NCBI GenBank assembly: GCA_965214995.1
Contig: CBDCCT010000002.1
Coordinates: 496,001 to 560,000 of the forward strand
Direction: 5' to 3'
Length of the DNA: 64,000 nucleotides
Origin: CBDCCT01 sp965214995
GTDB taxonomy: Bacteria > Deinococcota > Deinococci > Deinococcales > Trueperaceae
Shown: one piece after another, positions 1 through 12,227 of the stretch
Layout: each line of letters opens with the position of its first letter
How positions within the stretch are numbered: the stretch's first letter is position 1
Made by a program: the position numbers and the translations under genes
The notes under the pieces: generated by a model
The model's database searches: none
Told to the model about the DNA's origin: nothing
Seen by the model: the letters and a program-made list of their open reading frames with translations, nothing else

Positions 1-1170
1 CGGCCGCGCAACAGGCGTAGGAGGGATGATAGCGCGGGTAAGTTGGCACAGAAAATCGCCGTGTCGAGTTCGATGAGGGTCCAGTAGCCACGCTGGGCTG
101 CGAGAACGCCGCTGTCGGGTCCCTGGGCGCCGTAGAACTCGCGAACCTTGACGAGACGGATTATTGTTGCGGCCAGGCTGACAAAGGAGATGGCGTAAAC
201 AACGAAGAGGCCAACTGGTAGAGTGTGAGCATGGGTTTTGAAAGATAGCTAGCTTTTGAATGTACGTAAGAGAGCCTGTTACGTACCTTTTGCGCTATTC
301 CGAATTCTCAACCGCCACAGAATAGGTATCGGAATTGAGAGCAGAATGATGTCGAACAAGATCTGAAAGCTACTGTTGACTATCTGATTGACGGTATTTG
401 TCGGATCTCTGAATTCTCCATCAAGTATATTCCATATCGACCCCTCTCTCTCCCCTTCAACAATTGTCGCCTTGATGAAAATGGTATCAGCATGGACCAT
501 GACAAGTTTTCTCAAAAACATTCAAAAAACCATGTATCAAGTCAGTAAACTTACAATGAAATTCCCAATTCCTTGGCCCAAGAAGACAAAGGCCAAGATG
601 TAAAGAAAGTAAAGGCTCCTTTTTGATATCACAATCTTGCGATAGAAGGCCAATATGGCGCATTTGATGAGCCTGGCAAAATCAAAATTAGCAGCGGCTA
701 CTTGAACAGTATAGCAATGGCAATCGTACGGAAGTGTGATCAGATACACCAGTGTGGAAATCTCTCCAAACCGGTACATTCGATTGAAGTGTTCCTGAAA
801 ATCGGTCGGAAGCCCTCCGGATTGGCTGAATGCCAACGGCGAGAATGTTGCCGCCAAAGCATGCACCTCGGCGACTTCAAAGCGACAGAGTATGGTAATT
901 ACGAGTGTGAGCAGCTTTATCGCCATATACCATGTTAACACGTTATGCAACTTAAGCATGAACGGGTGGATTTTCTCCACTTACCGTCCCTGCGACTATG
1001 AGAACATTGTCGAGCACTCCAGACTTGAGCACCGCAGACCAGAGAAAGACCCTCACAGCCGTTGTCAGAGCTGCAAGGGCAAAGAATGTGAAGATGATCG
1101 CATCAAAGGCTTCAATCGAAATTGGTGTTGCGACATTGTCGGGCACCGGTATTGGTCCTTCTTGTTCCAT
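1..1170 (-). CDS. Rhodopsin-like (Pth11-type) fungal integral membrane protein, 3' part cut off by the window
   Basis: Five exons are visible: 1170-985, 950-730, 672-555, 470-287 and 214-<1 (introns of phase 0, 2, 0, 1). The start is the ATG of MEQEGPIPVPDNVATPI. Hydrophobic segments recur, including a first TM in exon 1 (AIIFTFFALAALTTAVRVFL). The late motif INSSFQ..FDIILLSIPIPI is seen here as VNSSFQILFDIILLSIPIPI. It is typical of the fungal rhodopsin-domain/Pth11-like seven-helix family, of which some members act as surface sensors. The visible protein stops in a predicted cytosolic stretch after LRLLRG. The gene at 19869-21296 is a clear paralog with the same intron phases and an exon 3 of identical length (118 bp). 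Ligand and function are unknown. The family call is firm; a receptor role is inference. Confidence 0.82.
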
Positions 1171-3875
1171 TTCTTCCTTCTCTTTGTTTATCTAATTTCT
1201 AATTGTTGACATTGGGCCTTCTTCTCTGCGAAAAGTGTTATTGATTTTGATTATTGTTATTTTAATTCCTCTTTACAAGCGAGAGAAGAAAGCGAATGGC
1301 AACGCTGAGACTGAGAAGATGAAAGAACAGAAACTGATAGGTCCTGCCCTGGAGGCTTGAAGCTTAAGTACAGCGAAGCTCAAAGACAAAGTACGAGCCT
1401 TGCGAGAAGGTTTAAACTAAGTTGACGAGTTAACTTTCGAATCCAGCGACTGGTCCGATGTCTCTGGCTATTTGAATGACAGAATTGCAATTCGGCTCTA
1501 TTCTGGCAATTAGAGCAGCAAAAAATACTTAAAGAAGGAACGGCAGCGATCGAAACATTGTATTAGCGACACATGAGATGAGGGAACATATTTGTAAGGA
1601 CCATGTATTGCGCGCAATTAATCGATTTCTGAAATGTGCTATACCAGATAGCAGCGCAACGCTAAGCAGATGAAGATCATGAATTGAGCACCAGGCTTCA
1701 AATACAGGAGGCACCCGCTAAAGTTGATTTTAAGATAGTTAGCCAGTCAAAAGCCTACCCAGATAAGGCGATCAGATATAGAGTGAAGGTCAGCTTGTAA
1801 TGAATCTCCACCGCACATGGTAAAGACAGACCTCCTGCGTACGTAATGGCAAAGTACAGGTATAGAAGTGTAGATCCACGTCCGCTAGCAGGCTGCTCGG
1901 AATTATAGCACACCTCTCCTGCTGCACGTCGAGTGTAGCAAGTCTGGCAGTATGTCCGAGTTTTATTGAACTGACATCGTGAGCGACAACCCCTCAAGAA
2001 ACGCCACCATATTCATGCAATCTAGAAGTCCTACTTTCAGGTGAAGATCCTCACGTTCATGCAGCAGTGGTTGTTTTGGTAGGACGAAACATTGCGTTGC
2101 GAAAGCAATAGTCTGTACAGCGTCCACACACACACACACGCTGACTCTCTCAGTAGAAGTGGTGTCGGGCATTGTCAGCTAGTGTTCTTCTATCGAGAAC
2201 ATATCTCTCTTGAAGAAGCTCACGATTCAGGGTCAGTGAATCTGCTCATAATGAGTGCAGTCTAGGAATGCGCATGCTGTGGTGTTGTGAATGTTTCTAC
2301 CTGTGATAACTCAGGGCCGTGTATCAGAAAGTGCTTATCCAGGGAGTAACTTTACATCTGAGGCACAGCACTAGCAGCAGCGAGGCCTCCTACAGGACCA
2401 TGAAACAAGAACCATCTCCACATTTCTGCCTGAGATATGGCGCAGTGAAAGGAGCAAGTACAAATACGAGTACGAGCAATACTGTCAAACTATGGATGAA
2501 GGAATGGTATAGTGGGTATGGAGGATGTATCCGTATTGTTGCTGTAAGTTTCCTACCACCGATTAACCAAGGAGGTTGCCCTTGGTGGCGTTCAACTCCT
2601 TTGATGTCTCCGAGCTGCTGTTCGGCGTCAGAGATTGAGAACCCCACCAAATCTACCTTAATCGGTGCTAAGTAATCTGTAGATGTTGTGATTTTGTTGA
2701 CTTTGACTCATGAAAATTTCAGTTCAACTCGTGTGCGTCGAGTAGCTGTCGATTACATAACGCAGCTCTACATTTTCGTCTTACTCGTTTCTGGGCTTCT
2801 TAGCGAAAAGATTCCAGATTGTGGGAAAGGATGTCAATCATTAATAAAGACCGATATCATCAGCTCCTACGATAAGGTCATCTATAAGGATAGATTTTCG
2901 TAGTCATTGACACAATAAAGGTAGATCTTCTACTCTTTATCGACAGCTCATCAACCGATCGGCAAGTACTGAAGAATACGACACTCATGATCCTAATTAC
3001 TACTCTGCTGCACTCTATATTTGACCGAGAGATGTTTAAAGACCTATAGAACTCCTTTTTTTCCGACTACTTCTGTAACGGATCTGTTGCCTTTATTTGA
3101 TACGTGCATGTGGCAAGAATGAACATGCACTTCAGAATATATTAGGTGAGAATCAGCGAGATTGCAGATGCCACCTTATTTATTCAAATGCATTGATAGT
3201 TGGAAGGGTGAGGAGGAGGACAAGAGGAACAGCAGAAAGTTACGTTTCGAATAATAAGATAGCGCAGTGTTCCTTTAAACAACCCCCCTTCATATCGATG
3301 CGTGCAAGATGGATCCGTCTTACTGCTTGGTTCTTTTCGCTTTGGTAGTTATCAAGTGCTGTTACTTAGTTACAAGTCCAGAATCTACCTCCGTAGTCTC
3401 TCCGTTCTGTCTGGCTTATTCAAGAATCTAGTAGTTTCAAGTTGATTACTGGATCCACATAGTTGATATTTTCCACTGACGGATTCCATTAACGAAATAG
3501 TCATATTTATCCATCTAATTCATCTTTACCATAATCATTCACCTGGACCATCTATATCATATCCTTGCTTTCAATTATAGCTTTCCTCAATTTCCCGTAC
3601 AGCCAGTGATGTTTGACACAATTTAAAAAAGCTTAAGGGTTGCACCTGGGAATCAGTTTCGAAACAAACTGACTCGTGAGCAATCACAGAATCATGGTTA
3701 CCTGACCATGTTGCGTCTCGTGCTTCTTTCTTGCCTTTAATCAAATTGAACCCGTATTGTCTAACCATGGGAGTAATGTTTAGACATATATCTTTTCCCT
3801 TTTCTCATCATAAACTGGTAGTCAAATTCTTATTTGACTCAACGTTGCAATCCTTAGATATAACTACTCAATGCC
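1171..3875. other. Intergenic, no supported gene
   Basis: About 2.7 kb between the divergent rhodopsin-like gene and secreted protein S1. Only short, inconsistent open frames occur. A (CA)n run lies near 2123-2139. No tRNA, rRNA or longer repeat was recognised. Confidence 0.6.
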
Positions 3876-4723
3876 ATGAAAGCCACGCTTCTTTTTTCAA
3901 TTTTGGCAGCTATCTGCAGCTCGGCACAGGCTAAAGGCGCGACTTTCACTTCTGTTCTCGCATACAGTGATCCATTGACTAACCCAAGCAGCAAGCTCAA
4001 CGAGCCAAATAGCGAATTGCAGCTTGACTATTTTGAGTTTACCGTTCGTCTTGACGAGTTGCGTGAAAACTTTAAATGCTGGACCACAAGTATGGACCCG
4101 AACGGTGACGCAGACGAACCAGCAGAGGTAAGTCTTGAAAAGCTCAAAATAAATTCTCCCAGTGTAGGAAGAAGAAGAATAATCCAAAGATGCATGTTGG
4201 TTTGATCATACCAGATGATGTCAATGGATGCAATATGATTCTCATGGAAGCTCTTTAGAAATGTTTTTTAAATTCTCTTGCCACAAGTTTATTTTGCTTT
4301 ACTTCAAGAATGTTCACGATACTAAATGGTTTTTAGGGCCACTGCAAACCTTTGGACAACACCCAGAGCGTACTCGATTTTCAACTGATTCGTCCTTTCC
4401 CCATAGCTAGGCGGCTGCACAACGGCTATTACGCTAAGCTTGAGGGTTCATTTTCTGTTGATTTTTTCCATACAGCTGAAAGGTAAGGGAAAGCAACCCT
4501 GTTCACATTGTCCCATCACCAGCTCTTCACTCATGTGATTCACGTTGCATGATCCCCAATTCTTTTTATTTTTGTTGTTTTCAAAAAAGCTATTGACGGC
4601 TAACACCTGGACAGCGACGACAAAAAAGATGAGATTGCTGTAGAAATTCCTGCAATCCACTTGACGCAAACTGGAAATGCCAATATTTTCTCGACCGAAG
4701 ACGAAATACACGAAGAGGCCTAA
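3876..4723 (+). CDS. Small secreted protein S1 (168 aa), paired with S2
   Basis: Exons 3876-4127, 4337-4482 and 4615-4723 (phases 0 and 2). Residues 1-19 form a signal peptide (MKATLLFSILAAICSSAQA). The mature chain has two cysteines, about residues 68 and 87, which straddle the first intron and could form one disulfide. The rest alternates hydrophobic and charged residues, as in a beta-rich fold. A TAA occurs just after exon 2, but it lies inside a consensus donor AG|GTAAGG. The third exon gives a sensible acidic end (NIFSTEDEIHEEA). S2 at 5369 has the same layout with the same donor at the same place. I do not recognise the family. Effector-like or cell-surface roles are inference. Confidence 0.68.
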
Positions 4724-5368
4724 AATCTAAAATGTTTTTTAGGCTTCATGTGTCTCGACGATGCATTCTCAGTAACTCTACGCAAGCTCAGGAATTGCAA
4801 CGGCTAACAGGTACCCTTCAATTTCTTATCTGCTATGAGCGAGTGTCTTCTTTCTATCATTTTCATATTTGGGTATAGTAGCGTCATTTCAATTGAGTCT
4901 TATTCAAGAAATCCAAATTGTGACTGTTTGGTATGAGAAATGTGGGCACGGACTGTTCAGCTACTGATTTAACGAGTCAGCGCAATCTGTGTTTCAATGC
5001 CACGTTTCAGCAGAGATCTAATACGGTAGGTATGAAAGGAACGCAATTCCTGCTACATCATATCAATTGTAAATTAAATACTAGTAGTCAAAGAGATAAT
5101 CTCTCTTCAATCTTCTTCATCTTCTTCAGTGTCGCACTTTGATGAATTGAAACAATACCAAAGAAGCAGCAATGTAGTGGCTGCGGCATGAAACACAACC
5201 CTATGAGTTTTGGCAATGCTACAAACATATATAGAGCTCGCGATTACTCTCAAAATATGCACAAGCTGAATCTAACAAACGGATAGATTATAAATCAAAC
5301 GCAATTATCACTTTCTATTATCGTATGACACCGCACAGTAATTTAACCCCATTCTTCTGGCAGACAAG
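4724..5368 (+). other. Intergenic between S1 and S2, with putative TATA element
   Basis: No gene is supported. TATATA at 5228-5233 lies about 136 bp before the S2 start and could be its core promoter. Confidence 0.35.
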
Positions 5369-6163
5369 ATGAAAAAGTTTGCAGCCTTCCAACTTTTACT
5401 TGCCGCGACTGGCATCTTTGCTCAAGCAGGAACAATCTCTTTTCCATACTTCAACATGGGAATCGTTAAAGACCCGCCAGACATCTATGAAATAAATTTT
5501 GGTGTAGTTCCCGAGGGGCAGGACAATAGTTTTCACTGCAAGGCAACTTTACAGGAAGCCAGCATGCCCTATAACATGGCGTCTGTGAGTGGCCAAAAGC
5601 TGTTAATCTGATTCTGACAGTGCACCCTCCATCCATGAAAAGTGGTGGTTACTGAACAAAACGATAGAAGAGACACTTCCCCAAAGAATGGACACGATAA
5701 CTGATACTTTATAACCTTAGAAACGATGCACTCTGAAGTCCGGCGCCGCACCGGCACTTGACGCTTTACTCGGCGAAAATGACTTTACCGGAGAGAATGA
5801 AGCCACCACGTCGCAACTCGAGGTTTCCTTTACCATAAGAGAATTCACTTCTGGAGTAAAGAAGGCTGGCTTCTGGCGGGACTCCTTCAAATTGAGGGAC
5901 CCGCTTGAGCTGACGATTCATGTAAAAGATCCTAGGTAAGGCAGATGTTTTCCTTGAAATAAGAATACGTAAAGTTGAAACAAAAACAAAAACACCTTCA
6001 CGGCCTCCAGACGACTGCTAACGCTTCCAATAGTAATCCGCACAACTCATACCAAGCTGCCCTTAGTTTGCCGCCAAAATTCTTCGTTACGTCTTTGATA
6101 GGAGAGAATTATGTCTACTTTCATTCGGAGGCGGGCCCTATGGCGGCAGAGGTCTCATTTTAA
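5369..6163 (+). CDS. Small secreted protein S2 (186 aa), paralog of S1
   Basis: Exons 5369-5584, 5721-5935 and 6034-6163 (phases 0 and 2, as in S1). Signal peptide at residues 1-19 or so (MKKFAAFQLLLAATGIFAQA). There are two mature cysteines near residues 57 and 75, again one on each side of intron 1. Intron 2 begins at AG|GTAAGG, whose TAA would otherwise end the protein at about 144 aa. It has a textbook branch site (CTGCTAAC) before the acceptor at 6031-6033. Exon 3 reads LPPKFFVTSLIGENYVYFHS and aligns loosely with the last exon of S1. Same strand as S1 and 645 bp downstream, so a tandem duplication is likely. No known domain is recognised. Confidence 0.7.
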
Positions 6164-6840
6164 AATAGAGCAGTTTCGCTACTAAAGACAGCAGAATGAC
6201 GTTGTACTTCTGTTCAGGAGACGAGTATTGCTGGATTTCTGTTGATAATTTACCTTTTAATAAAGTCACTTACATTTTTCTGGTCGCGCTTCTCGTCCAT
6301 ATGAAGAGTTGTCGATGAGTTAAACAATGTTATCAGATTTCCATGACTGAAAGGCCTACTTTTGTTCTTCGCTTGGCCAATCTCCTCGGACAAAGCTGAT
6401 TATTTCTATTACCAAGTACCAATCGTGAGTTAAGTCCAATAACACCGATGTGACCAATTTGTTAGCGGAGAACAGAATGAACTACTGTAATGATCAATAG
6501 AGTGGATGAGAGAAATTTTACAGGACGTTGGATTTTAGTGGATTTAAACCTTACTCTAAATAGCTTAGTAATAATCCTATCCTGCACCTAGCTTCATAAT
6601 ATCCGACAGTTTCAAATAGCTTAACCTTCAGCCGCTCAATCCATCCAATCATTCTCACCTTGCACTCTTAACTACTGTACGGATTTACATACCTGGAGTA
6701 CAAATAGTTTGAATACTTCGCATAAGCTCAAGAGGAATGTGACAATTTAGCATCGAAAATACAGTGCTCCGTACGGATTGGCAAGCGTTACATAAACCGA
6801 TGGCTCACCATGAAATGCTCAACTTAACTTGACACCATGG
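6164..6840. other. Intergenic, nothing recognised
   Basis: AT-rich spacer between S2 and the seipin gene. No coherent open frame or repeat is seen. Confidence 0.5.
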
Positions 6841-8353
6841 ATGATGTTCAATAACCTGCTTGTGAGTTTATCATCAAACTCAACGGATCATGCATTTCCC
6901 CTTTCACCCTGGTCGAGACTAAGTGATAGCGTGGCTTTTCTGACGGTTGGTTTCTTCACCATGACAGCAAACGGTTTTCGCGCCAGCACGCATCCTTTTC
7001 TCATCCACCGCTATCCGAAATTACCTCCGCTTCATCCTCCTTTCTCTCGCTTTTATCGTTTTCCTGTCAGCTGCGGTAGTAGCGTACCTCCTCTTTCATG
7101 CCCGCTTTATTCCTATACAGACTGTTGATGTACCGGTACATCTAGACTACCCCATCTCAGCCGGCCTGGCCAGTCACGCTGATCGCGACCTACCCGCTCA
7201 ACCTGACCAAGGAAGCTCATCATGCTGCTATCCACAAGGAACAGCATCAATACCAGTCGACACGTTAGCCCAAGGACCTCAGTACGATGTCGCAGTCGAG
7301 TTGCGATTACCGCGCTCTCCCCCAAATCTTGGCGCTGGGAATTTCATGATCGAGCTTGCTCTGTTAGTGAATGAGCAAGGGCGGGGCGAAAGAGACATTT
7401 TTGGCGAAAACGTTTATCAAGACGGCGATGGCACCTCCGTCGTAGCCAATGCGACGCGCCCAGCGATACTGACCTACTGGTCAACGCCTGTGGACATTTC
7501 GCGCAAACTTCTCCGCCTACCAGCATACGTTCTTGGCTGGAAGAAGGAAGCTGAATCAGTTCACATTCAGCTTTTCCAGAGGCTGAGGTTCGGCAGTGGA
7601 ATCATCAGCCGTTATGTTCAGGACGTTCCCCAGCCGAATGCTGTCAGGCTGAAGTTGCGCAGTAAGGTTGGCCTGGAGCTGTATGGAAGTCGTGTCATCT
7701 TCAATGCCAGGCTGAGAGGGTTAAGATACTTTATGCACAACCATCGCATAACGTCCTTCCTTCTCTTTACTACCTTGTTCTTCATTATCGAAGCCCTTTT
7801 TGCGCTATCGGTTTGGGCTTTCCTTTCTGTCATTTACACTTCCGCCCAACCCCCTCGGAAAGAGCAAGGTTCCCTTTCCAATAATCATGTGAAGTCGCCC
7901 AAGCGTATCAAACAAGACAAGCGTCGTCAATACAATGCCCCGCTCGTGAACCGTGGCATGGAGCATGAAGATGACTTTGATGATGACCATGATGACGACG
8001 ATGAAGAAGATGTTGATGTTGATATCGACAACGCTGAAACGACAGAGGATACAAAGGATGGAATTCGCATCAAGCAAGAGAACTCGCCAGATCCTGTAAA
8101 TGCTTTTCCAGCCTTTCCGCAGAGGGCGCGCAAGTACTCGTCCGCTTCGACTTCTGCCTCGGGCTCGGGCAGAGGGACCTGGTCGCAGCCAAGGAGCTAT
8201 TCGGGCGCCGTTAAAGTAAAGAAAGAGGAAGATGAGGACGGAGGGGAAGAGGTGGAGACTTGGCAGAGAGAGGACTCAGGGATAGGATCGAGTGTGGATA
8301 GTAGGCTTGACACGCGGCGGAGACAGGACGTTGCACGGAGGCGGATGACATAG
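6841..8353 (+). CDS. SEI1: Seipin, ER lipid-droplet assembly protein (468 aa)
   Basis: Two exons, 6841-6861 and 6968-8353; intron 1 (GTGAGT...ACAG) removes an upstream stop. Seipin sits at ER-lipid droplet contacts and shapes droplet formation. Two TM helices flank a luminal domain: about residues 29-50 (RFILLSLAFIVFLSAAVV region) and 268-298 (ITSFLLFTTLFFIIEALFAL). The luminal hallmark YDVAVELRLPRSPPNLGAGN is present and matches the family (PF06775). The C-terminal tail of about 170 residues is cytosolic, acidic and low-complexity. It contains K-x-E sites (IKQE, VKKEE) that could be SUMO acceptors. The ATG is chosen because it is the only one that joins in frame. Ends 258 bp from the convergent zrg17 gene. 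Confidence 0.88.
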
Positions 8354-8611
8354 TTGTTGGTTTTCGTATATACTTGATGACAATCACAATGAAGCTATCC
8401 TTAGCGTTACGTTGTTTATCAATATAACTTTTCAATATAGTATAAGACACTCGTGGCTATATCAAAGTATATATGTACATATCTCGACACATCGACCTCT
8501 CTTTATTTGTTACCGAGTTAGATACTATCCAACGAAACCATTTCCCACCCAATATATTTACAAAAATAGAGCAACCCCGTAACTCCAACTTCAAAAAAGT
8601 TATACCAGATA

Positions 8612-10369
8612 TCACCTCCCCAGCCCCCCATGCACAGCCGACGCTCCGCTCATCCACGCCTCGCGTTCGATAGTAAGCTGCGTCGACACCTCCCACCTCT
8701 GGCCGCCGCTACCGCTTCCATACCCGCCGCCTAACCTGTTCTTCACCAGGCTGGCCACCCACTCGCGCAAGCGCGTCAACTCCTCCACGCTCCCACTCAC
8801 CCGCAGCTTCAGGTTCGCCATGCAGAGCCCATAGTGCACCTGCCAAAACTTCGCCTCGTCGACCGTGTGCACGGCCGGGTCGGTGCGGATATCCGCCAGG
8901 ACGGCATCGATCTGCGCGGCTCCGCTGCTGCTGCTGCTGCTGCTGCCGTCGTCGTTGCCGCTGCCGCGCCCTGCATACGACATGAGCAGGATGCGGCCGA
9001 GCGTGGAGCTGAGCGTGACGCCGAGCCCGAGCATCGCGATGGCAAAAGACACGGCGAGGATGCGGTCGAAGAGGACTGAAGTAGACGGTGGCAGGAGCGG
9101 GAGCAGGAGGAGCGCGAGAGAACAGGACAGCGTGAGCAGGTGTGCTGGGTTGCTGAGGACGACGGAGGGAAGGGAGGCAATGTACGCGATGCGCAGCGCC
9201 TTGCCGATGCGCGCGTGGTTCTTCAGCAGCAGCGCGGAAACGAGCGTCGCGCTGGCGGCGGCAAAGCTGGCGAAGTAGAGGTGTCCTGACGACGGGCGGG
9301 CGTGCGTGTGGCTGGAGTGCGGCTCGTGGTTGCCGCTCGACTCGAGCGCGTGCGTGAGACTGTGGGAGATAAGGTCGAGGCCCATGAAGATGAGGAAGAC
9401 GGACATGGCGAAGCTGGCGAGGACTTCGGCGCGTTGGAGCCTGGGGTTGGAGGGAGCGTTAGAAGTTACGGTTGTTGCAGTGGATATTATGGGTGATGAG
9501 GACGGTGATAAGACGGTGGATTTTTGATAGTAAGCGAAAAACGAAATTGATGCTCTTACCCGAAGGGATGCCGTATGCTTGACCGCTTCCAAACCTCAAA
9601 GTTCCCAAGCACGTCGACGCCTGCGCATATGAATGCTCCCAGAGTGTCAAACATCAGCAGGTGAGACAGCACCGCCAGCATCAGCGACCCATGCGCACTC
9701 CATTGCACGTAGCCGGCGACAAACAGGTGACAGAAGCACCAAAGGCCTCGTGACGTCTGTTCCCTTGACATGCTGTGCCAGCATTCTTTGAGTGTTGGTG
9801 TCGGCAACGAAGCTGGCAGTTGCAGAGGCGGCCTTGGTGGAGGCTCCAGGAAGAACTGGTGTGAAACGCTGCTGTGCTTGTACTTATGTCCCCGTCGCTG
9901 TCCGACAGTCTATCTCGCCCCTTGCCGTTAGCAAATACACCCGTCCGTCCTTCTGTACAAGCATTGCACGTACCGATTTCCCGGCCAGAGGCCTCCCAAC
10001 TGTATACTGTACTGTCTGAAAACCGAACGGCCCTGACTGATTTTCATTCCCGCTGGGCTGTGTATCATCCTTCTCCGTCACTGTCGAGCCTCGTCGAGAA
10101 CCGGCTCCGTAGCCATCAGCCATGTTCGGCGGAAAGACGGGTGAAGACAAGTATGCAGAGGATTGCGTCCCACGATTACTATTGTTCATAGGGAAGTGAT
10201 TAGAAAGGGGCGATAGCATATCGTGATGATTGAAGCCGAGCTTGTTAGGAGAATTGGCATCGTCATTTTGTTTTCGAAGGCCGACAGCGTCCGATTGGTA
10301 ATCGTTGTTGTCGTCTGAAGGTGGTGTTGGAGTGCGCGGCGGAGCAGGTATCGGCATTTTCGATGCCAT
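8612..10369 (-). CDS. zrg17: Zrg17-type cation diffusion facilitator, ER zinc transporter subunit (520 aa)
   Basis: Exons 10369-9974, 9897-9560 and 9440-8612. In yeasts Zrg17 pairs with Msc2/Cis4 to bring zinc into the ER/secretory path. The N-terminus is disordered and proline-rich (MPIPAPPRTPTPPSDD). It is followed by RRGHKYKHSSVSHQFFLEPP and a six-helix CDF core with GNFEVWKRSSIRHPFG, LERAEVLA-like LQRAEVLASFAMSV and KNHARIGKALRIAYI. The C-terminal cytosolic domain reads AKFWQVHYGLCMANLKLRV. A serine/alanine insert encoded by a (CTG)n-like run (plus strand near 8923-8946) separates the last helix from this domain. An upstream in-frame ATG at 10402 would add 11 residues. I prefer MASKMPIP by resemblance to relatives. 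Confidence 0.88.
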
Positions 10370-10747
10370 GGTAGTTGAAGATTTTGGTTCCACTAAAAAC
10401 ATTCATGGACTTGGATGAAACTATTTGCCTTCGCGCCATGTTTATCAACAGCCCATTATTTTTCCTTGCTGTATTGCAACCTGTCCGGGCATAATGGCGA
10501 ACATGGAAGGTGTTTAGCTAATGGCGCATATCACGTTTGTCCTGTTTGCACTGGTCATGGCTTCGATTGCCGCCAAGGTGTATAATCGAATATTAACGTT
10601 GCGAATTCCCGAGTAACATTTTATATAATCAACAAATCATTTATAGCAGACTGTTATATGAAGTACTTGAACAGGAGCACCTTTCCTATTACGCGTACTA
10701 AGCTGATATATTTGTATGATCACGAATGGGTCGAGTAGAAGAGGAGT
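10370..10747. other. Divergent promoter region zrg17 / two-TM protein
   Basis: A spacer of 378 bp between two divergent starts must hold both promoters. No clear TATA or known operator was recognised. Confidence 0.45.
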
Positions 10748-11995
10748 ATGGGACGTGCAAATGGCGGTGCCGAAAACCACCATAATAACACCCAAAGCAC
10801 GAGTGGAGATCTTCTTCACCCTCCACAATTAGTAGATGCAGGTGGAGGACACAAACGAAGCCTCTCTGGAAGCATCCTTTCAAGGCTGTCTTTCTTTCGT
10901 CTTTCGTCGGATCAGTTACCTGCGCTGACGAAAGATTTGAATAAAACTTCAACAAAGCACCAAAGTTCCGATGCTCGACCAGAGGATGATCGGCCAGTTG
11001 GTGCGTCTCTTATGCAAGCCAACAACCGAAACCACAAGGGATCTTTGAGAAAGAAGGCTCTTCTGGGAACTGGCAAGGCAAGAATGGATGACAGGGTGCG
11101 CAGAAGCACCCTGGCCGAGTCTTCGTCTTTATCTCCAAATTTGTCTACTGAGAATGGGGGGAAAAACTCATTAAGCCAATCTATTGAAGAAAACGTTCAA
11201 TTCGATGATGAATCTGACGAGGACGATGAAGGAGATGCTGACAGCAACCCAGCAAAGAGTGGAGATGTCACTCCACGACGGTACAGCCAGCATAACATAT
11301 CTGCATTAGTAGGCTTGTCGGAGGAGAGTTGGTCAACCTCAGTTCTTGGAACTTCGAAAACTTCTTCAGGCCCACTTACAAGCAAACATGAAACAATTGA
11401 AGGCCGTGTTTCAAGCGAGCTGGTCTCGCCCATACGATCGTCATTTTCGAGTGCGGCAAGCAATCCGTATGCTTCAACAACAGATGACGACGACGCTCTA
11501 ATGCTTTCACGTTCGATAAGCAATTCTATCCATACAGCAAACGTGCCAAAGAGTGCCACTAGTTCTTCGGCTCAGTCATCTGGCGGCTACTTTGATATCA
11601 GTCCACAATCGTACAGCGGAAGTACACCGATGCTGCGACGGCGAATTTCTCACAAGTCCCATCCACATTCGCCATCTATCGCTCATGCACCTGTATCTCG
11701 ACTGGAAGACGAATGGGACTATAGCGAAACGGAATGGTGGGGATGGGCGGTACTGTTTATCACATGGATAGTTTTCGTTGTGGGCATGGGCAGCTGTTTT
11801 GGCGTGTGGAGCTGGGCTTGGGATGTTGGAGAAACCCCTTATGCCCCACCAGAGTTGGAGGACGATCCGACGCTTCCCATCGTTGGGTACTATCCTGCAT
11901 TAATAGTCATGACTGCTGTAATGGCCTGGGTCTGGGTTGTTGTAGCATGGGTAGGCATGAAGTACTTTAGGCATGCTAAGGTGGTTGGAGATTGA
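10748..11995 (+). CDS. Conserved fungal two-TM membrane protein with long disordered N-terminus (415 aa)
   Basis: A single exon. Residues 1-325 are Ser/Asn/Asp-rich and likely disordered, with phosphorylatable stretches (HKRSLSGSILSRLSFFRLSS). The last about 85 residues hold two tryptophan-rich helices. The first is about 329-355 (ETEWWGWAVLFITWIVFVVG). A short loop with ETPYAPPELEDDPTLPIVGY follows, then the second helix at about 377-405. This C-terminal block looks strongly conserved from memory of filamentous ascomycete proteins. I cannot name its function. The two-helix hairpin is reminiscent of small GPI-GlcNAc transferase subunits (Eri1/PIG-Y), but that is only a shape argument. Convergent with TMA7. 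Confidence 0.78.
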   Translation: MGRANGGAENHHNNTQSTSGDLLHPPQLVDAGGGHKRSLSGSILSRLSFFRLSSDQLPALTKDLNKTSTKHQSSDARPEDDRPVGASLMQANNRNHKGSLRKKALLGTGKARMDDRVRRSTLAESSSLSPNLSTENGGKNSLSQSIEENVQFDDESDEDDEGDADSNPAKSGDVTPRRYSQHNISALVGLSEESWSTSVLGTSKTSSGPLTSKHETIEGRVSSELVSPIRSSFSSAASNPYASTTDDDDALMLSRSISNSIHTANVPKSATSSSAQSSGGYFDISPQSYSGSTPMLRRRISHKSHPHSPSIAHAPVSRLEDEWDYSETEWWGWAVLFITWIVFVVGMGSCFGVWSWAWDVGETPYAPPELEDDPTLPIVGYYPALIVMTAVMAWVWVVVAWVGMKYFRHAKVVGD

Positions 11996-12227
11996 TTTAT
12001 CTTGATAACTGTACTTGGGACGTTGGTGTACCACGCAAATCTTGAGCGAAACCCTTAATTAAATACTATTTGGAAAATAACTGTCTTTAACGTCATCACT
12101 AACGACTAATGATGTTTTGCAGTCAGCATTCTTATCGAAATATCAGACTTTGGTACAGAGCACAGAAACCAGTTATATACTATATTTGCTAGGCTTTAGA
12201 GACTGTACCCTTCTTGAGCTAAAGATA

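Noticed and set aside
2319..2675. 118-codon plus-strand open frame
   Set aside because: No domain, no splice partners, odd composition and an overlapping opposite-strand frame of similar length; likely chance.
4448..4711. 87-codon minus-strand frame
   Set aside because: Antisense to intron 2 and exon 3 of S1.
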